A stretch of DNA of 64,000 nucleotides from JAPOXR01 sp965221815 (GTDB lineage Bacteria > Pseudomonadota > Alphaproteobacteria > Rhodobacterales > Rhodobacteraceae). This document shows, piece after piece, positions 53,186 through 62,158 of the stretch. A program made the position numbers and the translations under genes. The notes below the pieces were generated by a model. It did not search any database and was not told the DNA's origin. It worked only from the letters and a program-made list of their open reading frames with translations. Within the stretch, counting starts at the first letter, position 1; each line of letters starts with the position of its first letter. The stretch covers positions 1,550,001-1,614,000 of the forward strand of contig OZ244915.1 of NCBI GenBank assembly GCA_965221815.1. The letters run 5' to 3'.

Positions 53186-53443
53186 ATGGCTGAAAAATCC
53201 CATCAACGGGCGGAACACTGGCGCAAAACAAGACGACTCACGATTTGGGTACTTGTTCTTTGGGTCATCTTCGCCTTTGTCGTGCACTGGTTTGCAAAAG
53301 ATCTGAACGGTGCAAGTTTTCTTGGATTTCCTTTGGGCTACTACTTTGCTGTCCAAGGGTCACTGGCAATCTTCGTGATTCTTATCTTCGGTCAAAACTG
53401 GATCCAGGATATGATTGACGAAGAGGCCGGATTGTCAGACTGA
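53186..53443 (+). CDS. DUF4212 small membrane subunit of a sodium:solute symporter
   Basis: An 85-residue protein with two membrane helices (LTIWVLVLWVIFAFVVHWFA and FAVQGSLAIFVILIFGQNWIQDM). The ATG at 53186 has CAGGAGGT five bases upstream; the earlier frame is not conserved. DUF4212 proteins are encoded just before large SSS-family symporters and are thought to be their small subunits. The symporter gene begins 15 bases downstream. Confidence 0.92.
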   Translation: MAEKSHQRAEHWRKTRRLTIWVLVLWVIFAFVVHWFAKDLNGASFLGFPLGYYFAVQGSLAIFVILIFGQNWIQDMIDEEAGLSD

Positions 53444-53458
53444 GGAGGAGTCATAGTC

Positions 53459-55276
53459 ATGGCAACAATGTCCAAAGACGAATTTCTGAACAATCTTCCG
53501 AAAGTGTATGGCTTGTACACCGGGGGATTCATTGTTTTTATCATTCTGATGGCAATTTTGGAGCAACTTGGTGTTGCCGCCTATACCATCGGGATTCTCT
53601 TCGTGATCTTTACCGTGGCGATTTATGCGGTGATTGGCTTCATCTCCCGAACGATGCAGGTGGATGCCTACTATGTCGCAGGACGCGAGGTCCCTCCGGT
53701 CTTCAACGGCATGGCCACAGCAGCTGACTGGATGTCGGGTGCTTCTTTCGTGGCGTTGGCAGGTGGGATCTACTTCGGTGGTCACGGTTATCTCGCCTTC
53801 GTGGTGGGATGGACCGGGGGATACGTGCTCGTCAACTCTCTCATGGCACCCTATTTGCGCAAATTTGGCTGCTACACCGTCCCTGACTTCATCGGAACGC
53901 GTTACGGGGGAAATCTGGCACGTTTTGTGGCTGTGGTCATACTGGTGGTTGCCTCATTCACCTATGTGACAGCCCAGATCAATGCCAGCGGCACGATTGC
54001 CGCGCGCGCCTTGCTCATACCCTTTGAGGTCGGCGTTTGGTTCGGTTTGCTCGGTATCCTGTTATGCTCAATGCTCGGCGGCATGAGAGCAGTCACCTGG
54101 ACACAGGTGGCACAGTATATCGTGTTGATCATTGCTTATCTGGTTCCCGTTATCTGGATGTCCAACGTGCAGGATTTCGGAATCATTCCGCATTTCACTT
54201 ATGGCGATGCCGTTGCCCGGATTGCCGAGCTTGAGACACTTCTCGGTGTTGGCACGGCCGCAGGTGGAGATGCCCCGATTGGTGGCGTCCGAATATTGAC
54301 CAACCTGCATAATGATCCGGGGACAGGACTGGCCAGTTGGAAATTTGTTACACTGGCCTTCTGCATGATGGCTGGAACAGCGTCTCTTCCGCATATCCTG
54401 ATGCGGTATTTCACCACTCCTTCCGTGCGTGATGCGCGCAAGTCGGTTTCGTGGTCGCTGCTCTTTATTTTCCTGTTGTATTTCACGGCTCCCGCCTTGG
54501 CGACATTAACCAAACTTCAGGTCCTTGACCCGGAACTGGCGACTGGAATCATTGGCAAGAGTATTGAAGAGGTGCAGGCGCTGTCCTGGGTGCAGAACTG
54601 GACTGCGGTTAATTTCCTGGCGATTGCCGATTTCAACTCGGATGGCATCTTGCAGATCAATGAGTTCTTCATGCGGCCGGACATCGTTGTCCTCGCGACA
54701 CCGGAGATCGCGGGACTACCCTATGTGATTTCAGGACTCGTTGCTGCGGGCGGGATGGCGGCAGCCATGTCAACAGCTGATGGTTTGCTCCTGGCGATTG
54801 CCAACGCGCTCAGCCATGATCTGTACTACAAGATCATCGATCCCAACGCCGACACGAAGAAGCGGTTGATCGTGGCACGAATCCTGTTGATCTTGATTGG
54901 TGCAGCCGCCGCATTTGTTGCGAGTTTGAGATTAACGGGTATTCTTGGAGCCGTTGCCTGGGCCTTCGGGTTTGCCGCATCGGGACTCTTCTTCCCGCTT
55001 GTCCTCGGAGTCTGGTGGAAACGCGCCAACCGCGCCGGTGCGATCGCTGGCATGGTTTTTGGCTTCTCAGCCGGAACGCTCTACCTGTACCATGTGTATT
55101 TCGCTGGCGGCACGCCGTGGCTCGGCATTGACCATCTGCGCTTTGCCATGATCGGGATGCCAGTCAGTCTGGTCGCCATGGTCGCTGTGAGCCTGATGAC
55201 GGCGGAGCCAGATGCCGAAACACAGGCGATGGTTGACGAAGTTCGTGATCCGACTGGAAAGACTATACTCGGCTAG
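53459..55276 (+). CDS. Sodium:solute symporter (ActP/VC_2705-like), with EF-hand-like loop
   Basis: A 605-residue SSS-family transporter, probably for acetate or another short carboxylate driven by Na+. About 13 membrane helices; family blocks are YYVAGREVPPVFNGMATAADWMSGASFVALAGGIYFGGHGYLAFVVGW, YTVPDFIGTRYGG and GGMAAAMSTADGLLLAIANALSHDLYYK. Residues 391-402 (DFNSDGILQINE) match the EF-hand Ca2+ loop pattern exactly, in an extramembrane loop before DIVVLATPEIAGLPYVISG. Strong RBS GAGGAG. Co-transcribed with the DUF4212 subunit; a terminator follows. Confidence 0.92.
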   Translation: MATMSKDEFLNNLPKVYGLYTGGFIVFIILMAILEQLGVAAYTIGILFVIFTVAIYAVIGFISRTMQVDAYYVAGREVPPVFNGMATAADWMSGASFVALAGGIYFGGHGYLAFVVGWTGGYVLVNSLMAPYLRKFGCYTVPDFIGTRYGGNLARFVAVVILVVASFTYVTAQINASGTIAARALLIPFEVGVWFGLLGILLCSMLGGMRAVTWTQVAQYIVLIIAYLVPVIWMSNVQDFGIIPHFTYGDAVARIAELETLLGVGTAAGGDAPIGGVRILTNLHNDPGTGLASWKFVTLAFCMMAGTASLPHILMRYFTTPSVRDARKSVSWSLLFIFLLYFTAPALATLTKLQVLDPELATGIIGKSIEEVQALSWVQNWTAVNFLAIADFNSDGILQINEFFMRPDIVVLATPEIAGLPYVISGLVAAGGMAAAMSTADGLLLAIANALSHDLYYKIIDPNADTKKRLIVARILLILIGAAAAFVASLRLTGILGAVAWAFGFAASGLFFPLVLGVWWKRANRAGAIAGMVFGFSAGTLYLYHVYFAGGTPWLGIDHLRFAMIGMPVSLVAMVAVSLMTAEPDAETQAMVDEVRDPTGKTILG

Positions 55277-55323
55277 TGTAGCCAGCACGTTTTTCCGACA
55301 ACAAGTTTGTTGATAAATCTATG

Positions 55324-55347
55324 AAGGGGCGGGAATTCTCGCCCCTT
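55324..55347 (+). terminator. Hairpin after the symporter gene
   Basis: AAGGGGCG-8-CGCCCCTT stem followed by CCTGTTTGT. It lies between the symporter and the small membrane protein gene at 55410, so the latter may depend on read-through or its own promoter. Confidence 0.7.
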
Positions 55348-55409
55348 CCTGTTTGTCACAAGCGGGAAATGAACATGCGCCACCAGAAAGACGAGGAGAG
55401 CCGGAGAAC

Positions 55410-55766
55410 ATGACTGGTGGCATTGCAGCTTTTCCCTGGTGGGTGCTTCTTGTTGACTATGCCCTCGGCATGATCATGTGGACCTTGATTGGCCGTTTCG
55501 GAATGAATCTGTTTCTACCGCTCAACAGTGAATTCTTTTTCATGAAAATCTTTGTGCGGCTGACCGATCCCATCCTCAAAGTTTTTCGACCTGTGACCCC
55601 GGGCTTTCTGTTTGAACCGATGATCCCTTTATTCGTCGCCTGGTTTTTCTTTTTGCTGCGTTTCTACGCGATGCCGTTACTGCTCGGCTATTCGGTGATG
55701 GGTATGTTGTCGTTTCCATTGGAAAGTGAAATTGCAGCCGGTCTCTACGCCATTTTCGGTCGATGA
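55410..55766 (+). CDS. YggT-like small membrane protein
   Basis: A 118-residue protein with three predicted membrane segments (WWVLLVDYALGMIMWTLIGRF, LFVAWFFFLLRFYAMPLLLGY and a C-terminal one). The block FVRLTDPILKVFRPVTPGF resembles the tdPllrPirrllP motif of YggT. The ATG at 55410 has GGAGAAC upstream. It lies 134 bases after the symporter. Function unknown; the family call is by motif resemblance. Confidence 0.65.
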   Translation: MTGGIAAFPWWVLLVDYALGMIMWTLIGRFGMNLFLPLNSEFFFMKIFVRLTDPILKVFRPVTPGFLFEPMIPLFVAWFFFLLRFYAMPLLLGYSVMGMLSFPLESEIAAGLYAIFGR

Positions 55767-55836
55767 TGCGACATGGCCATGAATTGACTATCTCCCGGAC
55801 ACAGGCCTGATTGCCTGTCACGCCACAATTCCCGGT

Positions 55837-56613
55837 TCATATGTTCGAATTTCTTTCGGCAAGATGCGCTTCGATCACGCGCAACCGCTGCAGCACTTCT
55901 TCCCTGTAATCATCTGTTGCACCGGCCTCTTCTTCATAATGTGACTGTTGCATGGCGCTGACGATCAATCCCACAACAAGGTTCATAACGGCAAAAGTGG
56001 TCACCACAATGAATGGAATAAAGAACGCCCAGGCATAGGGATATTCCACCATGACAAATCGAACGATTCCCATCGACCAGCTCTCAAGGGTCATGATTTG
56101 AAACAATGAGTAAGCTGATCTGCCCAATGTGCCAAACCATTGTGGAAAATCACCGCCAAAGAGTTTCGTGGTCATCACCGCCCCCATATAGAATATCAAC
56201 CCACAGAGACCGAGAACCGACCCCATTCCGGGGAGAGCATTGATCAGACCCTCCATGACACGACGAAGACTTGGAACCGCAGAGACAAGCCGCAGGACAC
56301 GCAAAATGCGCAATGCCCTCAGGACCGAAAATGTATGTGCAGCCGGGACCAGCGACACCGCGACAATCACAAAGTCCATGATGTTCCAGCCATCGCGAAA
56401 GAAGCGCCTGCGATAGGCGTAAAGTTTGGCGATGATTTCAATCGTAAAGATCGCAAGACAAAGCTTATCCAGAGTGACAACCAGATTGCCGACCAACTCC
56501 ATGATCCGCACTGATGTTTCCATCCCCAGCAGGATGGCATTGAAGATGATGACGCCAATAATGAAACGTTGAAAGCCCGGTCGCTCCAACCCCCGAATTA
56601 ACCATGCGCGCAT
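55837..56613 (-). CDS. Voltage-gated sodium channel (bacterial NaV type)
   Basis: A single-domain six-helix ion channel of 258 residues forming tetramers. S4 carries the regularly spaced arginines (LRALRILRVLRLV, then SLRRVMEGL). The pore has P-helix and selectivity filter FQIMTLESWSMGIVRFVM, with TLESWSM at about residues 175-181, the same filter as NavAb. A C-terminal acidic coiled-coil tail (YEEEAGATDDYREEVLQRLRVIEAHLAER) fits the tetramerisation helix. The ATG at 56613 is preferred to the longer frame. Monocistronic. Confidence 0.92.
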   Translation of the reverse strand: MRAWLIRGLERPGFQRFIIGVIIFNAILLGMETSVRIMELVGNLVVTLDKLCLAIFTIEIIAKLYAYRRRFFRDGWNIMDFVIVAVSLVPAAHTFSVLRALRILRVLRLVSAVPSLRRVMEGLINALPGMGSVLGLCGLIFYMGAVMTTKLFGGDFPQWFGTLGRSAYSLFQIMTLESWSMGIVRFVMVEYPYAWAFFIPFIVVTTFAVMNLVVGLIVSAMQQSHYEEEAGATDDYREEVLQRLRVIEAHLAERNSNI

Positions 56614-56855
56614 ATTTTCCACCACCTGTTGATCAGTTCGTTTCACACAACACCAGCTTGTCAGGCCACGACATTTGATCCGGGATCGGATAAACGACGG
56701 CCAATCCTGCACCGGGAATCCGCCGCAATGGGTTTGGAGGATGGATTGGCTGCCAAACGCCGCCCGAACCCTCTCCGGATGATTGAATTTGAATCCGCAT
56801 GTTTCGTGTGCTCTTCACGATAAATCGTCGACATGCAGATCAGCCCAATTGATGA

Positions 56856-57530
56856 TTACACGCCAAGATGTCGCATCGTCAATTCACGATTCAGGGCGTT
56901 GATATCCCCTTGCCAGACCGTCGCGCCGCGCTGCAGGATATAGGCATAATCGGCAATTTCCCGCAATTCACGTAAAGACTTGTCAACCACCAGGATCGCA
57001 AGGTCGTTTTCCTGTTTCAGGGTCGCGATCGCCGCCCAGATTTCATGTCTTATGACAGGTGCAAGCCCTTCGGTGGCCTCATCAAGCAGCAAGAGACGCG
57101 GATTGGTCATCAGTGCACGACCGATGGCAAGCATTTGCTGTTCGCCTCCCGAAAGGGATATGGCCAACTGATCACGTCTCTCACCGAGACGTGGAAACAA
57201 ATCCGTCACTTTGGCATATGTCCATATCCCCGGGCGAGATGCGACCAGCAGATTCTCCTCCACTGTCAGATTTGGAAAACAGCGCCGACCTTCGGGGACA
57301 AGACCGATCCCCAATCGCGCGATACCATGGCGGGGTCGGGAAGCCATATCCTGCCCATCAAAATGGATTGTCCCCGAACCGATATTCAGCAATCCACAGA
57401 TTGTCCTGATGGTCGTCGTCTTGCCCATACCGTTGCGCCCCATCAGCGCGACCAATTGCCCCGCATGAAGCTTGAGATTGACATCAAAAAGAGCCTGGCT
57501 GTCGCCGTAGAAGGCTGTCACATGTGCCAT
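56856..57530 (-). CDS. livF: Branched-chain amino acid-type ABC transporter ATPase LivF
   Basis: Second ATPase of a Liv-type importer, 224 residues. Motifs: Walker A LMGRNGMGKTTTIRT, Q-loop region GLVPEGRRCFPNLTV, signature ISLSGGEQQMLAIGRAL, Walker B LLLLDEATEGLAP. The ATG at 57530 is just after the livG stop (TAG-AA-ATG). In the second half the H-loop position reads VVDKSLREL instead of the usual VEQ/VEH, so the switch His/Gln seems replaced. Last gene of the transporter operon. Confidence 0.9.
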   Translation of the reverse strand: MAHVTAFYGDSQALFDVNLKLHAGQLVALMGRNGMGKTTTIRTICGLLNIGSGTIHFDGQDMASRPRHGIARLGIGLVPEGRRCFPNLTVEENLLVASRPGIWTYAKVTDLFPRLGERRDQLAISLSGGEQQMLAIGRALMTNPRLLLLDEATEGLAPVIRHEIWAAIATLKQENDLAILVVDKSLRELREIADYAYILQRGATVWQGDINALNRELTMRHLGV

Positions 57531-57532
57531 TT

Positions 57533-58297
57533 CTAGGAGTTGTCGTCCCAAACATCATCTCCGAGATAAGCTTCACGAACAGCTGCAACGGCACGAACGT
57601 CCTTGGCGGTACCGGTTGCGATGATCTTGCCATAGACGAGCACAGATATACGATCAGCAATTGCAAAGACGATATCCATATCGTGTTCGATCAACAGGAT
57701 CGGTGCTTCGTGGCAGAGACTCCGCAAAAAAGCTGTCATTTTTGCCGAGCCGCTGGCCCCCAATCCCGCCATCGGCTCGTCCATGAGAAAAAGACGCGGC
57801 CGTAGCGTGAGAGCCACCGCAACTTCCAACTGACGTTTTTCACCATGAGAGAGTTCAGCTGCCAACATCTCAGCGCGTTCCAGAAGCCCGACTCTTTGCA
57901 AGGCCAGCTCGGCGACCTCACGTAATTGCCTGTTCGCGGTCACGTTGCGAAAAAACCGGTAGGGACTCCCCTGCGCACCAATCGCCCCCAACAGAACATT
58001 CTGCAGAACCGTATCCTCCAGTGCCAACGCTGAAATCTGAAAGGTGCGCGCCAGTCCAAGCCGGACACGATCCGCCGTCTGAAGTTGTGTGACATCCTGA
58101 CCGGCAATGAAAATCTTCCCACTTTCCGGTTTCAGAGTGCCGCATATCTGCTCAATGAGTGTTGATTTTCCAGCGCCATTGGGTCCGATCAAGGCATGAA
58201 TTTCTCCCCGTCGCAAGTCAAGCGTGACATGGTCCGAGGCGCGGAGCGCACCAAAGTTCTTGCAAATGTCCTGAACCGAGAGAACCGTTTCAGCCAT
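57533..58297 (-). CDS. livG: Branched-chain amino acid-type ABC transporter ATPase LivG
   Basis: First ATPase of the importer, 254 residues from ATG 58297. Walker A ALIGPNGAGKSTLIEQI, signature AAELSHGEKRQLEVAVAL, Walker B RLFLMDEPMAGLGASG and the H-loop ILLIEHDMDIVF are all intact. The start overlaps the end of livM by eight bases. Together with LivF it should power the LivHM permease. Confidence 0.92.
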   Translation of the reverse strand: MAETVLSVQDICKNFGALRASDHVTLDLRRGEIHALIGPNGAGKSTLIEQICGTLKPESGKIFIAGQDVTQLQTADRVRLGLARTFQISALALEDTVLQNVLLGAIGAQGSPYRFFRNVTANRQLREVAELALQRVGLLERAEMLAAELSHGEKRQLEVAVALTLRPRLFLMDEPMAGLGASGSAKMTAFLRSLCHEAPILLIEHDMDIVFAIADRISVLVYGKIIATGTAKDVRAVAAVREAYLGDDVWDDNS

Positions 58298-59309
58298 GAC
58301 GCCGAACCCTCTCTCCGGCCAACCAACTGACAAGTCCACCCTGCGCAAACAAGACCACGACAAGTAACAGAAATCCAAGAAAGATAAGCCAGTAGTCAGA
58401 GATTCCGCCCAGCAGATGCTCAAGGATAATAAACATTCCGGCTCCTGCAACGGGCCCACATAAACGCGCTGTTCCGCCGAGGATCACAAAAATCATGATC
58501 TCTCCGGACGTCTGCCAACTGAACATGGAGGGACTCACGAACCGATTGAGATCAGCAAACAGAGCCCCTGCCAGGCCAGTAATCATTCCTGACAAAACGA
58601 AAGCCGTCAGCCGCAGGCGAAAAGTTGCGATCCCGACCATCTCCACGCGTCTCGCCGATTGACGCACTGCGTTCAAGGCAAGCCCGAAAGCCGAATCCTG
58701 GAGTCGCGAGATCAGAAAAATGGTGACGCAAAGAACCGCATAGGCGATCAGGAAAAATTGGAAGGGGTCCAGACTGTTCAAGCCGGGAAACTCGTTGCGG
58801 ATCGCAATCGGCAGCCCATCCTCACCGCCATAAGCAGGCCAACTGATTGAAAAATAGTACATCATCTGACCGAAAGCCAGTGTGATCATAATGAAATAGA
58901 CGCCGGAGGTTCGAACAGAGAGTGCGCCAATGAGCAAGGCAAGACATGCCGATACAATCAATGTCGTAACCCAGATGACAGGCATTGACCGGCTGCCATT
59001 GATCACGATAAACCCATCGATCAAAGGCGCGTAGTTCAGCGCATGACTTGCCAGAATACCCGCGGTGTAACCACCGATTCCAAAAAACGCAGCATGCCCG
59101 AGACTGACCAGCCCACCCAGGCCAAGTGCAAGATTCAATCCAACGCCCGCGAGAGCAAAAATCGCCACGCGCGTTGATAATGTAATCAAGAACGGGTCGT
59201 CGACTGCGCGGGCATAGACCGGAACGATCAACAGGCTCCCCAACAACACCAAATTGACCACAGTTTCACGGCTCAAGTTGCGGCTCCATAGAGGCCGGTT
59301 GGCCGCCAT
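58290..59309 (-). CDS. livM: ABC transporter permease LivM
   Basis: Inner-membrane permease of 339 residues with about nine membrane helices. Conserved block FALAGVGLNLALGLGGLVSLGHAAFFGIGGYTAGIL, the cytoplasmic coupling segment AFGLALNAVRQSARRVEMVGIATFRLRLTAFVLSG, and ADLNRFVSPSMFSWQTSGEIMIFVILGGTARL are typical. It overlaps livH by 37 bases and livG by eight, so the three are translationally coupled. Confidence 0.92.
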   Translation of the reverse strand: MAANRPLWSRNLSRETVVNLVLLGSLLIVPVYARAVDDPFLITLSTRVAIFALAGVGLNLALGLGGLVSLGHAAFFGIGGYTAGILASHALNYAPLIDGFIVINGSRSMPVIWVTTLIVSACLALLIGALSVRTSGVYFIMITLAFGQMMYYFSISWPAYGGEDGLPIAIRNEFPGLNSLDPFQFFLIAYAVLCVTIFLISRLQDSAFGLALNAVRQSARRVEMVGIATFRLRLTAFVLSGMITGLAGALFADLNRFVSPSMFSWQTSGEIMIFVILGGTARLCGPVAGAGMFIILEHLLGGISDYWLIFLGFLLLVVVLFAQGGLVSWLAGERVRRHG

Positions 59310-60193
59310 ACCAAGACTGCCGCCATCAGGATATAGATCAGCATTGAGGCCAGTGCCGATCCCATCAAAGTCGCGTCGGCCGTGGAAAGAAACAGCTTGA
59401 AGATCGATGGCAACAGTACACTTCCGAGTTTCTCAGTCAACCCCACCAGGATCGATGCAACAAGCGCACCCTTGACCGAACCAATGCCGCCGATCACGAT
59501 CACGACAAAAGCCAGGATCAGGATCGGTTCACCCATGCCCACCTGCACCGATTGCAGTGCGCCGAGCAGGCCACCGGCAAGACCCGCCAACCCGGCCCCA
59601 AGCGCAAAAAGCAATGTATACAAGACAGAGATATTCACACCGAGGGCGGCAATCATCTCCCGGTCACTCTGGCCAGCACGAATTTGCATGCCAATGCGCG
59701 TTTTCAGGATCAGAAGCCGTAAGCCAAATGCGAGACCCAGGCCGATGACAATAATTGTCAGACGATACAGCGGGTATTGAAGACCACCCGGCAATGTCAC
59801 CGGTCCGGAAAGATAAGCGGGAACATTGAGATAGAGCGGGAAAGATCCAAAAACCCAGCGCGTTCCCTCGGAGAAAATGAGAATCAAGGCAAAGGTTGCG
59901 AGAACCTGATCCAGATGATCACGATTATATAAGCGACGCAGTATTGTGATCTCGACAAGTGCCCCGGCTGCCGCTGCCGCCGCCAGACTGGCAACCAGAG
60001 CCAGCACAAAGCTCCCCGTCCATCCCGCAACCGTCGCGGCAGCAAAAGCGCCAATCATGAAGAGTGAACCATGCGCGAGATTAATCAGCCCCATGACACC
60101 AAAGACCAGTGTCAGACCGGCAGCAGCCAGAAAGAGCATGATTCCAAACTGGACGCCGTTGAGAATCTGCTCAATCAGAAGTACGAAATCCAC
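59273..60193 (-). CDS. livH: ABC transporter permease LivH
   Basis: Second permease, 306 residues, GTG start. Conserved LNGVQFGIMLFLAAAGLTLVFGVMGLINLAHGSLFMIGAFAAATV and the coupling loop LKTRIGMQIRAGQSDREMIAALGVNISVLYTLLFALGAGLAGLAGGLLG are present, then ILAFVVIVIGGIGSVKGALVASILVGL. It follows the binding-protein gene with a 50-base gap, the usual order SBP-H-M-G-F. Confidence 0.92.
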   Translation of the reverse strand: MDFVLLIEQILNGVQFGIMLFLAAAGLTLVFGVMGLINLAHGSLFMIGAFAAATVAGWTGSFVLALVASLAAAAAAGALVEITILRRLYNRDHLDQVLATFALILIFSEGTRWVFGSFPLYLNVPAYLSGPVTLPGGLQYPLYRLTIIVIGLGLAFGLRLLILKTRIGMQIRAGQSDREMIAALGVNISVLYTLLFALGAGLAGLAGGLLGALQSVQVGMGEPILILAFVVIVIGGIGSVKGALVASILVGLTEKLGSVLLPSIFKLFLSTADATLMGSALASMLIYILMAAVLVWRPTGLYGAAT

Positions 60194-60243
60194 AGAAACG
60201 CGCTCGCCTGCGGTGCGGAAACGGGTTCCGCGTCAACTGTCCC

Positions 60244-61380
60244 TTACATCTTGCAGTCGGGAGCGTGAACGTCGGCATGGTCTGTCAGAACCCGGTCAAT
60301 CACGCGGTTGGTGTATATGCCGTCCTCAAGAACCACTTCACGTACATAGATATCCTGAACCGGATGATGGTTGGGTCCAAAGGTAAAATCGCCACGCACC
60401 GATTCAAAATCCGCGGCGCGCAGGGCTGCACGAAATGCATCCTGATCTGAAATATCAGCTTTCTCCATTGCGCTCAGCAACAGATTTGCCGTGTCAAACC
60501 CTTGTGATGCGAAAATCGATGGCAGCCGACCGTATTCGGCCTTGAATGCCGCGACAAAGGCAATATTCGCTGGATTATCCAGATCCTTGTTCCACTGACT
60601 GGTATTACGGACTCCCAGGGCCGCGTCGGCAACGGCGGCCAGCATATCCTGATCAAAGCTGAAACCCGGCCCGACCATTGGAATGGTAATTCCGCTGTCG
60701 GCATATTGCTTCACAAAAGAAATACCCATGCCGCCAGGCAGAAAGAAAAACACACTGTCGGCACCAGACGCACGAATCTGTGCGAGCTCAGCGGCGTAAT
60801 CGGTCTGTCCTAATTTCGTGAGGAGCTCGCCAGATATTTCACCATCATACAAGCGCTTGTATCCTGCGAGTGCATCATGTCCTGCAGGATAATTTGGGGC
60901 GAGGATAAAAGAGTTCCTGTAGCCTGCACGATTGGCATAACCGCCGGCCGCTTCATGCAGGTTGTCATTTTGCCAGGCAACGTTAAAGTAGTTTTCGTGG
61001 CACCCCTTTCCCGCCAGTGCCGAGGGGCCAGCATTGGGTGACAAATAGAATTTTCCCTGCGCCGTCACTGACGGGACAACAGCCAGCGCAAGATTTGACC
61101 AGACGATTCCCGTCAGGACATCGACCTTGTCAGATTGAACCATCCGATCAGCCAACTGAACTGCAAGATCGGGTTTGCGCTGATCATCCTCGATAACCAC
61201 TTCGATATCCATATTTTCGGAGAGCTTGATCGCGAGCATGAACCCGTCGCGAATCGCCGTCCCCAGTGACGCGCCTCCACCGGACAGCGTCGTGATCATC
61301 CCAACCTTAACCGGTTCCGCGCAAGCGACCGACGCCGAAATTGCGCTGGTCATTGCCAAGACTGACATCAGTTTCTTCAT
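60244..61380 (-). CDS. ABC transporter substrate-binding protein (Liv/periplasmic binding fold I)
   Basis: Periplasmic solute receptor of 378 residues. Signal peptide MKKLMSVLAMTSAISASVACA, then EPVKVGMITTLSGGGASLGTAIRDGFMLAI, IEDDQRKPDLAVQLADRMVQSDKVDVLTGIVWS and YPAGHDALAGYKRLYDGE. It has two mature cysteines (GKGCHENYF and near the C-terminus). RBS GGGAGACC. It heads the transporter operon. The ligand is not decided: branched-chain amino acids, aromatic acids and amides all occur in this family. Confidence 0.9.
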   Translation of the reverse strand: MKKLMSVLAMTSAISASVACAEPVKVGMITTLSGGGASLGTAIRDGFMLAIKLSENMDIEVVIEDDQRKPDLAVQLADRMVQSDKVDVLTGIVWSNLALAVVPSVTAQGKFYLSPNAGPSALAGKGCHENYFNVAWQNDNLHEAAGGYANRAGYRNSFILAPNYPAGHDALAGYKRLYDGEISGELLTKLGQTDYAAELAQIRASGADSVFFFLPGGMGISFVKQYADSGITIPMVGPGFSFDQDMLAAVADAALGVRNTSQWNKDLDNPANIAFVAAFKAEYGRLPSIFASQGFDTANLLLSAMEKADISDQDAFRAALRAADFESVRGDFTFGPNHHPVQDIYVREVVLEDGIYTNRVIDRVLTDHADVHAPDCKM

Positions 61381-61552
61381 GATGGTCTCCCTGATTGATG
61401 AAGCTCAAGAACGCCGGGCAGCCCAACGGTGACGTGCGATTGCCTCACACGCAAGCTGAATCGTGCCTCTCCGTGTAACCTTCTCTTCGTTCCTTTGACA
61501 GTCCCAGTCTTAGACTGAATTGACCGGGATTTGAACCTCCTGCTGTCCCGCC

Positions 61553-62075
61553 GTGAGTGATTCCCCTCTGGCTGGGTTTGAACCACGATTGATTCCTGAT
61601 GGGCGACATCCGGTGATCAAGCCCCTGGGCATGGGCGTGGCGCCGTCGGTGGGTCCGTTGGGCCCAAACGCTGTCAAAACGCCCCGATGTGAACCGGGCA
61701 CGGAAGATGAAAACGCCCTGGCCACTGCGCTTGTGCCGCGTGCTGACGATCATGATGTATGCCGGCACGACAGCGCCGCGGCCTGTATTGTGTTCGCAAG
61801 AGATTGTCGCGCCTGCGCCATGTAAGTATCGGTCTTGGCAACAGAGGTGTCAGAGTGTCGATCAGTCATCAGAGTGTTCTATCTCAGAGATCTCCGATTA
61901 TGGAGAGAGTGACGTCTCGGAATACGTCACCCGATCTGGCAGACAGACCCAACGATTCTATCCATATCGGGTCAAATTCCGCCACATCACCAGAACGCAC
62001 GTCATCAGGACTCCGAAGACCTCGCATTGTCAATGGATAGACAATTCACGTGCCCGCCAGATGAGAACCACTCCC
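61553..62075 (-). mobile_element. Internally deleted, decayed ISKra4-family copy
   Basis: About 520 bases with both ends recognisable: GTGAGTGATTCCCCTCTGG at the left and, inverted, GGGAGTGGTTCTCATCTGG at the right. Inside are fragments of the transposase 3' end (minus strand: KRSGQGVFIFRARFTSGRFDSVWAQRTHRRRH) joined to the 5' non-coding part. Roughly 1150 bases are missing relative to the full copy at 20607. No target duplication was seen. Confidence 0.75.
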
Positions 62076-62158
62076 CATGTCATCCTATCATCCAGGGTGG
62101 TTTCTGCCAGGTTGAGAAAATCATCGTCGTCCGAACCTGATTTGGGTTTGACTGCAGG

